Shown here: piece after piece, positions 1 to 5,461 of the stretch | Layout: each line of letters opens with the position of its first letter | Position numbering within the stretch: position 1 is the stretch's first letter | Origin: Veillonella sp. | GTDB lineage: Bacteria; Bacillota; Negativicutes; Veillonellales; Veillonellaceae | NCBI RefSeq assembly: GCF_019414865.1 | Contig: NZ_DXLG01000092.1 | Location: 1-6,362, forward strand | Direction of reading: 5' to 3' | DNA: 6,362 nt | Position numbers and translations under genes: made by a program | The notes under the pieces: model-generated | Seen by the model: only the letters and a program-made list of their open reading frames with translations | Told to the model about the DNA's origin: nothing | The model's database searches: none

Positions 1-236
1 AATTTCTTCATATATGAATGAATACTCTTGTTTGAATATATATTAATTTTATATTTTTTGAAAAACATAAAAAAATCCCTCCTATAGAAGGTTCAGTCGG
101 GAAGAGTTGACTGAAGCCCTCATAGGAGGGGGGGAAGAGAATTCGTTATATAAATCTCTAATTAGATTACTTTTAGTATACCAAATTATATATAAAGTAT
201 ATAGTCATTATTTAATATTGTATGTTTATTGTAACT
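1..236. other. Gene-free AT-rich region left of pepD
   Basis: No credible coding frame is present on either strand. Apart from the 69-130 hairpin it contains a perfect 12-bp palindrome (TTCATATATGAA, 7-18), a run of seven G (128-134), and a 24-nt tandem repeat of period 11 that straddles the pepD stop (225-248). A minus-strand ATG at 11-9 followed by AAG AAA could open a gene beyond the window edge, but too little is visible and there is no convincing ribosome binding site. Confidence 0.6.
69..130 (-). terminator. Rho-independent terminator with a long two-part hairpin, downstream of pepD
   Basis: Read on the minus strand, a hairpin is followed at once by A and seven T (plus-strand A69-A75), the signature of intrinsic termination. 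The outer stem is a perfect 9 bp (77-85 with 122-130). The inner stem is a perfect 7 bp (92-98 with 109-115) closed by a 10-nt loop, and imperfectly paired bases lie between them. It sits about 107 nt beyond the pepD stop, so it most simply ends the pepD transcript. It is unusually long for a plain terminator and has alternative pairings (see findings). It could instead be an attenuator for an unseen minus-strand gene left of position 1. Confidence 0.75.
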
Positions 237-1685
237 TTATTGTAACTTAGCTAACAATGCTTTGAGGTATACATATACGTTTTCAACGGATGGTAAATGA
301 ACGCGTTCCATTGGTGTATGTGGACTTACGATAGTAGGTCCAAAGCTAATCATTTGGGTATTTGGTAATACGCCTTTCAACAAGCCGCATTCAAGACCTG
401 CATGAATAGCGTTTACATTAGCTGGTGTATCAAACATTTCATTATGTAAGGAAATAGCTTGTTCTTCAAGTTTGGAGCCTTTATCGTATTCCCATGCAGG
501 ATAACCACCAGTACGCTCTGCAGATACACCTAGTGTTTTCGCAAGTAACATCATTTTCTTAGCCAAGAATTCAAGACTGTTGCTATTGGAGCTACGGATG
601 GAAATGAGTATTTCAATAGTATGTTCGTTTTCGCGTACGATAGCGATGTTGTTAGAAGTTTCTACAAGATTTGGGATAGATTTGCTTACAGAATGAACAC
701 CATCTTGTGCAAGATAGATGTAAGTAATAAGAGCTTCTGTTGTGTCATCTGCATAGACTACATCAGGAGTAGCGACATCTTCTACAACAAATGTAAGACC
801 TGGATCTTGGATACCATATTCATGGAGATATTGCTTTTCTTGGTAGGCGATTAATGTCTTAATGGCCGCTACATCTTCAGCGCGTACGGATAATACAGCA
901 ACTGCTTTAGAAGGAATGGCATTATGTTTTACGCCACCTTCAAAGGATGCTAAGCATACAGGATATTGTTGTTGAATATCATAGAGTACACGTGTTAACA
1001 CTTGGTTAGCATTAGCCCGTTGTTCATTGATTTCAATACCTGAGTGACCACCTTTAAGGCCTGTTACGGTAAAAGATAAGCCTGCATCATAACCAGGTTG
1101 GTTGTTTTCGCGCAATAATGGAATATTTACGTGAACATGGCAACCGCCAGCACAGCTAACAGTGAAGTCGTGCTCTACCTCTGTATCGAGGTTGAGTAAG
1201 TAATCGCCACTTACTTGGCCTTCTTTAATGGCGAAAGCGCCATCCATGCCAGTTTCTTCATTTGTGGTGAACAATAATTGCATAGGTCCATGTTGTTGAC
1301 TATCATCTTCGAGGATGGCAAGCATCATCGCACCACCCATGCCGTTATCCGCACCTAGTGTAGTGTGGTCTGCATGCATCCATTCGCCTTCGATGATATT
1401 GGCAATTGGGTCTTTAGTGAAGTCATGGTTAGAGTCGTGATCACGAACACACACCATGTCTATATGACCTTGTAAGATGATAGAAGGTCGGTTTTCATAA
1501 CCTGGAGATGCTGGCTTTTTGATGACTACATTAAATTGATCGTCTTGATGAACCTCAAGCCCCAAATTTTCAGCGAAGTTTACGATATAATCGCTGATGC
1601 CTTTTTCGTTTCCTGATTCACGAGGAATTTGGCTCATTTCTTTAAATATTTCTAATACGCGTTTTGCTTGAACGATTGATTCCAT
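237..1685 (-). CDS. pepD: Aminoacyl-histidine dipeptidase (Xaa-His dipeptidase, M20 family PepD)
   Basis: This is a cytosolic zinc dipeptidase of peptidase family M20 that cleaves dipeptides such as beta-Ala-His and other Xaa-His, supplying free amino acids from imported peptides. The product is 482 aa, the usual PepD length. Metal-site residues are visible in order: GHIDMV (H74, D76), GADNGMGGA (D113), TNEETG (catalytic E143, metal ligand E144), LNLDTE (D167) and, near the C-terminus, SPHTPMERVH (H456). The central GGHSGIEI stretch belongs to the lid/dimerisation domain. The start was placed at 1685 because AAAGGAA (1697-1691) lies 5 nt upstream. An in-frame ATG at 1706 would add seven residues but has no ribosome binding site. 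The gene diverges from pncB, forms its own transcription unit, and is followed by the 69-130 terminator. No broken or missing motif was seen. The family call is firm; the exact substrate is inferred. Confidence 0.95.
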   Translation of the reverse strand: MESIVQAKRVLEIFKEMSQIPRESGNEKGISDYIVNFAENLGLEVHQDDQFNVVIKKPASPGYENRPSIILQGHIDMVCVRDHDSNHDFTKDPIANIIEGEWMHADHTTLGADNGMGGAMMLAILEDDSQQHGPMQLLFTTNEETGMDGAFAIKEGQVSGDYLLNLDTEVEHDFTVSCAGGCHVHVNIPLLRENNQPGYDAGLSFTVTGLKGGHSGIEINEQRANANQVLTRVLYDIQQQYPVCLASFEGGVKHNAIPSKAVAVLSVRAEDVAAIKTLIAYQEKQYLHEYGIQDPGLTFVVEDVATPDVVYADDTTEALITYIYLAQDGVHSVSKSIPNLVETSNNIAIVRENEHTIEILISIRSSNSNSLEFLAKKMMLLAKTLGVSAERTGGYPAWEYDKGSKLEEQAISLHNEMFDTPANVNAIHAGLECGLLKGVLPNTQMISFGPTIVSPHTPMERVHLPSVENVYVYLKALLAKLQ

Positions 1686-1690
1686 AATGG

Positions 1691-1697
1691 TTCCTTT
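1691..1697 (-). promoter_or_regulatory. Ribosome binding site deciding the pepD start
   Basis: AAAGGAA on the minus strand, with its AGGA core 6 nt before the ATG at 1685. It favours this ATG over the in-frame ATG at 1706, which has only AT-rich sequence upstream. Confidence 0.8.
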
Positions 1698-1733
1698 CAT
1701 TCTCATGTAAATAATAGATATATATGTTGATTG

Positions 1734-1762
1734 ATTATACGGAATACTTAGTGTTTTTATTA
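1734..1762 (-). promoter_or_regulatory. Probable pepD promoter
   Basis: A perfect -10 hexamer TATAAT lies at 1739-1734 on the minus strand. The -35 position 17 nt upstream (1762-1757, TAATAA) matches TTGACA at only 3 of 6 bases, so the promoter may need activation. The predicted start near 1727 gives a leader of about 42 nt. The -35 region lies inside the inverted repeat at 1755-1789, so a protein bound there would directly affect this promoter. Confidence 0.5.
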
Positions 1763-1789
1763 GTATCTGAATTTGTAATACTAATAAAA
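1755..1789. repeat. Perfect 12-bp inverted repeat, candidate operator
   Basis: TTTTATTAGTAT (1755-1766) and its exact reverse complement ATACTAATAAAA (1778-1789) are separated by 11 nt. It overlaps the -35 region of the pepD promoter and lies about 220 nt upstream of pncB. It lacks a T-tract beyond either arm and no gene ends nearby, so a protein-binding site is likelier than a terminator. I do not recognise the motif of a particular regulator. Confidence 0.5.
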
Positions 1790-1923
1790 GAGTTCATTCC
1801 AGTGATAACTTTCACCGACATCTATGACATATATATGGAATATATAAATAGTTAGTATATATATAGTTATATCATAAGAATGATTATTAGGATAGTTAAT
1901 GAAATCTGTAATATATGTATGTA

Positions 1924-1952
1924 CTGGCTATATAGGAATAATAATGTATAAT
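1924..1952 (+). promoter_or_regulatory. Probable promoter of the pncB-nadE-asparaginase operon
   Basis: A perfect TATAAT -10 lies at 1947-1952. Seventeen nt upstream, CTGGCT (1924-1929) is a weak -35 matching three of six bases. The predicted start near 1959 leaves a leader of about 50 nt before the pncB ATG. The leader contains two GATTAAC copies and, just before the start codon, a small hairpin that pairs part of the ribosome binding site. Confidence 0.5.
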
Positions 1953-1993
1953 GAGGATATACGATTAACGATTGATTAACTCCATTAGATTTT

Positions 1994-2009
1994 AGAAGGT
2001 TGGTGAACC
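1994..2009 (+). promoter_or_regulatory. pncB ribosome binding site with overlapping mini-hairpin
   Basis: AGAAGG (1994-1999) is the best Shine-Dalgarno sequence but sits 11 nt from the ATG, longer than ideal. GGTT (1998-2001) and AACC (2006-2009) can form a 4-bp hairpin around a GGTG loop, which would shorten the effective spacing or mask the last two G of the site. The stem is short, so any regulatory effect is speculative. Confidence 0.4.
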
Positions 2010-2010
2010 G

Positions 2011-3462
2011 ATGCAACACGACAGTCGCAATATTAGTATGCTCATGGATTTTTATGAGATGACCATGGCACACGGCTATTTTACACAACATGAAAATACG
2101 GATCGCGTCGCTTTTGATGTGTTCTTTAGACGCAATCCAGATAAGGGTGGCTTTGCCATTTTTGGTGGTCTTGAACAAATCGTTGAGTACATTTTAAATC
2201 TACACTTTGATGAAAGTGATATCGATTTTTTACGGAATCAAGGGATCTTTAGTGAGGAATTTCTAAACTATCTTAAAGATTTTTCCTTTACTGGTGATGT
2301 ATATGCGTTCCCAGAAGGTTCTATTATTTATCCAAACGAACCAGTTATAACCATCGTAGCCCCTCTCATAGATGCACAAATCGTAGAAACTGCAGTGCTA
2401 ACTATGATGAACCATCAGTCCCTTATCGCTACAAAGGCTAATCGCATCGTTCGTGCTGCGGATGGGCGTGTAGTAGCCGACTTTGGAGCTCGTCGAGCTC
2501 ATAATGTGGATGCCGCTGTATATGGTGCGAGAGCAGCCTACATTGGTGGGGTACAGTCTACGGCGACTGTTTTAGCAGGCCAACAATTTGGTATTCCTGT
2601 GAGTGGTACCATGGCTCATAGTTGGGTTATGTATCATGACTCTGAATACGAAGCTTTCAAAGCTTACGCTGAAGTGTATCCGGATGGAGCTGTATTCCTT
2701 GTTGATACCTATGATGTATTAAACTCTGGGGTTCCTAATGCTATTAAAGTAGCTAAAGAGGTATTAGAACCTATGGGAAAACGATTAAAAGGTATACGCC
2801 TTGATTCTGGTGACCTTGCTTACTTAGCTAAAAAAGCTCGTCGTATGCTTGACAAGGCAGGCTTAGAAGATTGCAAAATTATGGCTTCCAATAGTCTTGA
2901 TGAATATACAATAACCTCTTTATTGGGACAGGGTGGTCCTATTGATATCTTTGGTGTAGGTGAAAGACTGATTACCTCTAAGAGCGATCCTGTATTTGGC
3001 GCCGTATACAAGATTGCTGGTGTTGAAAAGAATGGTGTGTGGGAGCCTCGCATCAAGATTTCTGAATCTGTTGAAAAGATTACGAACCCAGGTTTTAAAA
3101 AGGTGTATCGCGTATACAATGATAAAGGGCGTGCCATTGCAGATTTATTAACATTGTTAGAAGAGGTACCAGATACGACAGAACCATATCGTTATATCGA
3201 TCCAGAACAACCATGGCGTGAATTGTACTTTGAAAATTGCACCTTTAAAGAGATGAAACAACTCATTATTAAAGATGGCAAGCTTATCGTAAAATTGCCG
3301 ACACTAGAAGAGCTTCGTCAATACGTTAAAGACCAACTAGACCGCGAAATTTGGTTAGAAGAACAGCGCTTTGAAAATCCACATCGTCATTACCTTGATA
3401 TGAGTCCAGGATACTATCAAATGAAAATGGATTTATTAAATCGTATTTTCCGGAAGAAATAG
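2011..3462 (+). CDS. pncB: Nicotinate phosphoribosyltransferase
   Basis: This cytosolic enzyme (EC 6.3.4.21) joins nicotinate and PRPP to give nicotinate mononucleotide, with ATP hydrolysis driving the reaction. It is the entry step of NAD salvage. The 483-aa product fits the longer Gram-positive-type PncB. Visible motifs are the N-terminal LMDFYEMTMAHGYF (11-24), FDVFFRRNPDKGGFAIFGG (35-53), DFGARRAHN (157-165), GTMAHSWV (199-206, with H203 the likely phosphorylated histidine), RLDSGDL (263-269), SNSLDEY (293-299) and the phosphate-binding GVGERLITS (315-323). A C-terminal extension after about residue 390 is typical of this group. The ATG at 2011 leads directly into the conserved N-terminus and has a ribosome binding site. 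It is the first gene of the operon, and its stop codon overlaps the nadE ribosome binding site. Niacin or NAD status would be the expected signal, but no known operator was identified. Confidence 0.96.
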   Translation: MQHDSRNISMLMDFYEMTMAHGYFTQHENTDRVAFDVFFRRNPDKGGFAIFGGLEQIVEYILNLHFDESDIDFLRNQGIFSEEFLNYLKDFSFTGDVYAFPEGSIIYPNEPVITIVAPLIDAQIVETAVLTMMNHQSLIATKANRIVRAADGRVVADFGARRAHNVDAAVYGARAAYIGGVQSTATVLAGQQFGIPVSGTMAHSWVMYHDSEYEAFKAYAEVYPDGAVFLVDTYDVLNSGVPNAIKVAKEVLEPMGKRLKGIRLDSGDLAYLAKKARRMLDKAGLEDCKIMASNSLDEYTITSLLGQGGPIDIFGVGERLITSKSDPVFGAVYKIAGVEKNGVWEPRIKISESVEKITNPGFKKVYRVYNDKGRAIADLLTLLEEVPDTTEPYRYIDPEQPWRELYFENCTFKEMKQLIIKDGKLIVKLPTLEELRQYVKDQLDREIWLEEQRFENPHRHYLDMSPGYYQMKMDLLNRIFRKK

Positions 3463-3466
3463 GAGG
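3461..3466 (+). promoter_or_regulatory. nadE ribosome binding site overlapping the pncB stop codon
   Basis: AGGAGG shares its first two bases with the pncB TAG stop (3460-3462) and lies 4 nt before the nadE ATG. Ribosomes finishing pncB therefore end on the nadE initiation site, which suggests coupled translation. Confidence 0.85.
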
Positions 3467-3470
3467 GCTT

Positions 3471-4238
3471 ATGTTAGACAATCCAGAAGTAACAAAAGAG
3501 GCTCTCGTTCAATGGATTCGAGATTACTTTAGTCAAAATGGACCTAGCTGTAGCGCCGTAGTAGGTATTTCAGGTGGTAAGGATTCCACAATTGTAGCTG
3601 CTTTATGTAAAGAAGCGCTTGGGGCAGAACGCGTAGTAGGTGTTCTTATGCCGAATGGAATTCAGTCTGATATCGATGATGCCAAGGCTGTAGTAGCACA
3701 TTTGGGGATTCCACATATCATAGTGAATATTGGAACTGCCTATGAAGCTTTGACGAACGCTATCATTCAAGGTGAAGGTTATAAAGCAGTTACTGGTAGA
3801 ACTGATATATCCAAGGATGCAGGAATTAATACACCACCGCGTCTTCGCATGACAACGCTATATGCAGTAGGGCAAAATTTGCCAAATGGGGCACGCGTAG
3901 CTAATACATGTAATGAATCTGAAGATTATGTAGGGTATTCTACAAAATATGGCGATAGTGCTGGGGATTTTAGTCCTCTTGCCAATCTTGTCGTAGAAGA
4001 GGTGCGCCAAATAGGTCGCCTACTTGATATTCCAAAATATCTTGTAGATAAGACGCCTAGTGATGGACTCAGCGGTCTATCTGATGAGGATAAATTAGGA
4101 TTTACCTATGCTGTATTAGATCGATATATTAGAACTGGAGAGATAGAAAATCCTGAAACGAAAGAACGTATTGATTATTTAAATCGTATTAATAAGCATA
4201 AATTAGAATTGATACCGTCCTTTCACCCACAATGTTGA
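3471..4238 (+). CDS. nadE: Ammonia-dependent NAD synthetase
   Basis: This enzyme catalyses the last step of NAD synthesis: nicotinate adenine dinucleotide + ATP + NH3 to NAD + AMP + PPi (EC 6.3.1.5), in the cytosol as a dimer. The 255-aa product is the short form and starts almost at the synthetase domain, so there is no N-terminal nitrilase-type glutaminase domain and free ammonia should be the nitrogen donor. The PP-loop SGGKDS is at 34-39. NTPPRLRM (120-127), TCNESEDYVGYSTKYGD (146-162) and the loop PSDGLSGLSDEDKLGFTY (196-213) match the substrate-binding and catalytic segments of the family. It lies 8 nt after pncB with its ribosome binding site overlapping the pncB stop. NadD, which supplies its substrate, is not in the window. 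No sign of truncation was seen. Confidence 0.96.
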   Translation: MLDNPEVTKEALVQWIRDYFSQNGPSCSAVVGISGGKDSTIVAALCKEALGAERVVGVLMPNGIQSDIDDAKAVVAHLGIPHIIVNIGTAYEALTNAIIQGEGYKAVTGRTDISKDAGINTPPRLRMTTLYAVGQNLPNGARVANTCNESEDYVGYSTKYGDSAGDFSPLANLVVEEVRQIGRLLDIPKYLVDKTPSDGLSGLSDEDKLGFTYAVLDRYIRTGEIENPETKERIDYLNRINKHKLELIPSFHPQC

Positions 4239-4318
4239 GAGAGGACTTGTTTTAGCTAGTCTAATTCATGCTAATGTTGATTAACAAAAGATTTACTATT
4301 TCTTATGTATTTTATGAT

Positions 4319-4323
4319 GGAGG
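4319..4323 (+). promoter_or_regulatory. Ribosome binding site deciding the asparaginase start
   Basis: GGAGG lies 4 nt before the ATG at 4328. Two in-frame ATGs farther upstream (4268 and 4274) have no ribosome binding site, so they are unlikely to be the start. Confidence 0.85.
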
Positions 4324-4327
4324 TAAT

Positions 4328-5305
4328 ATGGAGACAAAAATTGCGTTGATTGGTACGGGCGGTACAATTGCTGGACAAGGCGCATCCGATACAGATTTGA
4401 CGGGCTATACTGCAGGTGTACTAGGCCTCGATGAAATTTTAGACTCCGTACCAGGCACAGAACCATATGGTCCATATACATATACTCAGTTTAGTAATAT
4501 TGAAAGTTCCGATATTACTGTCCAGCATTGGTTGGATTTATCTAAGTTAGTACAAGAATTAGTAAATCAAGAGGCTATAGGCGGTGTTGTTATTACTCAT
4601 GGAACAGATAGCATGGAGGAGACAGCTTATTTTCTTAATCTTACTGTTCATACAGATAAACCCATCGTTATTACTGGCTCGATGAGACCTGCTGGGGCAA
4701 TTAGTGCAGATGGTCCTATTAATTTATTACAAGCGATTCAAGTGGCAAGAACACCTGCATCTGTAGGTAAAGGTGTGCTTGTTGTTCTAAATGGCTATGT
4801 TGATGGGGCGCGTGATGTGTCCAAACGGAATACAACTAATGTGGCTACCTTTGACAGTCCATTAGTAGGGCATCTTGGTATCGTCCAGGATGGTGTAGCT
4901 CATTATTATAAAGCCTCTACTCGTCGTCATACGAAAGAATCCATCTTTGCTGTACATGGCTTTAAGGAATTGCCTCGTGTAGTCATTTTGACTTGCTATG
5001 GTGGTATGGATGACATGGTGCCAATGAGTGTAGTTGCCACTAATCCTGATGGACTCATCTTGACTGGATTGGGTCATGGTACAATTCCTCAAAATGTACG
5101 TCAAATAACACAAAATACAGCATTCCCAACTGTACGTGCCTCTCGTACAGGGAGTGGCATGGTATCTGCTGTACCACAGGATGCACTAGCAGGCTATCTC
5201 GTAAGTGATACATTGAGTCCACAAAAAGCTCGCATTTTATTGATGCTGGGGCTTACAAAAACTAAAAATCTTAAAAAGTTACAACAGTTTTTCTATGAAT
5301 ATTGA
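4328..5305 (+). CDS. ansB: L-asparaginase, type II-like sequence without a signal peptide
   Basis: The enzyme hydrolyses L-asparagine to aspartate and ammonia (EC 3.5.1.1). The product has 325 aa. Active-site parts by analogy with E. coli AnsB are the nucleophile T13 in GTGGTIAG, Y28, S60, and T93-D94 in ITHGTDSMEETAYF with K166 in DVSKRNTTNVATF. The C-terminus (GYLVSDTLSPQKARILLMLG, ending QQFFYEY) resembles periplasmic type II enzymes. However, the protein begins METKIALIGTGG with no leader, and the possible upstream in-frame extension is not a signal peptide, so it should be cytosolic. The residue matching AnsB Gln59 is Ser61, inside NIESSDIT, a segment more like type I enzymes. It follows nadE after 89 nt and is probably co-transcribed; no strong internal promoter or terminator was seen in the gap. 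The ansB symbol reflects sequence flavour only; ansA would fit the location. Confidence 0.9.
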   Translation: METKIALIGTGGTIAGQGASDTDLTGYTAGVLGLDEILDSVPGTEPYGPYTYTQFSNIESSDITVQHWLDLSKLVQELVNQEAIGGVVITHGTDSMEETAYFLNLTVHTDKPIVITGSMRPAGAISADGPINLLQAIQVARTPASVGKGVLVVLNGYVDGARDVSKRNTTNVATFDSPLVGHLGIVQDGVAHYYKASTRRHTKESIFAVHGFKELPRVVILTCYGGMDDMVPMSVVATNPDGLILTGLGHGTIPQNVRQITQNTAFPTVRASRTGSGMVSAVPQDALAGYLVSDTLSPQKARILLMLGLTKTKNLKKLQQFFYEY

Positions 5306-5310
5306 TTAGA

Positions 5311-5345
5311 AAATAAAAAAGATTTGAGAAAAACTCTCAAATCTT
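5311..5345. terminator. Terminator hairpin just after the asparaginase gene, strongest on the minus strand
   Basis: AAGATTTGAGA (5319-5329) and TCTCAAATCTT (5335-5345) form a perfect 11-bp stem with a 5-nt loop. On the minus strand the stem runs into TTTTTT ATTT (plus 5320-5311), an excellent U-tract for transcripts coming from cbiZ. On the plus strand the tail is AATTTGAT, a weak U-tract, so it may only partly stop the asparaginase operon. Confidence 0.8.
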
Positions 5346-5348
5346 AAT

Positions 5349-5377
5349 TTGATATTCATTTTCAAGTATTATACTAT
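5349..5377 (+). promoter_or_regulatory. Possible promoter inside the convergent gap
   Basis: TTGATA (5349-5354, 5 of 6 match to the -35 consensus), a 17-nt spacer and TACTAT (5372-5377, 4 of 6 match to the -10 consensus). A transcript from it would run only about 55 nt to the 5401-5438 terminator. AT-rich DNA gives many such matches by chance, and the same stretch read on the minus strand also contains a TATAAT. Confidence 0.25.
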
Positions 5378-5400
5378 GTGTAACAGTTTTATATGCAATG

Positions 5401-5440
5401 AACCGCACATCACGATCGCTTAGGATGTGCGGTTTTTTAT
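5401..5440 (+). terminator. Rho-independent terminator for rightward transcription
   Basis: AACCGCACATC (5401-5411) pairs perfectly over 11 bp with GATGTGCGGTT (5424-5434) around a 12-nt loop. The right arm runs straight into a run of six T (5433-5438) and ATTT. The GC-rich stem with U-tract marks it as the main stop for the pncB-nadE-asparaginase transcript. On the minus strand it has no U-tract. Confidence 0.88.
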
Positions 5441-5461
5441 TTCGCCTAGAATGCGTATTTT

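Larger units (their letters stand above)
1686..2010. other. Divergent intergenic region between pepD and pncB
   Basis: This 325-bp AT-rich stretch has no credible gene. It carries the two divergent promoters, the 1755-1789 inverted repeat, a GTGA-N6-TCAC dyad (1802-1815), three copies of ATAGTTA (1848, 1863 and 1892), and GATTAAC twice in the pncB leader (1963-1969 and 1974-1980). It is long for two housekeeping promoters, which suggests regulation. No known NAD-sensing riboswitch was recognised in the pncB leader. Confidence 0.6.

Noticed and set aside
1..11. Possible start of a minus-strand gene (Met-Lys-Lys) running off the left edge
   Set aside because: Only about four codons are visible, the ribosome binding site is weak, and the ATG lies inside a short palindrome. 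It cannot be supported.
128..134. Run of seven G as a phase-variation tract
   Set aside because: It is intergenic, outside any coding frame and not between promoter elements of a visible gene.
621..854. Plus-strand 77-aa open frame inside pepD
   Set aside because: It lies wholly within the well-supported pepD gene on the opposite strand, has no ribosome binding site and resembles no known protein.
1953..2010. NAD-sensing or other riboswitch in the pncB leader
   Set aside because: The leader of about 50 nt is short, and I see no conserved aptamer-like pairing beyond a 4-bp hairpin.
1867..2178. Minus-strand 103-aa open frame over the pncB start
   Set aside because: It overlaps the pncB promoter and N-terminus. 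Its hydrophobic tail comes from AT-rich intergenic DNA and there is no family resemblance.
2820..3137. Minus-strand 105-aa open frame inside pncB
   Set aside because: Antisense to conserved pncB motifs, with no initiation signals.
4268..4327. N-terminal extension of the asparaginase as an export signal
   Set aside because: The 20 extra residues lack a proper hydrophobic core and cleavage site, and the strong GGAGG site points to the ATG at 4328.
4296..5113. Minus-strand 61-aa and 83-aa frames (4296-4481 and 4862-5113) opposite the asparaginase gene
   Set aside because: Both are antisense to conserved asparaginase sequence and have no ribosome binding site or recognisable domain.
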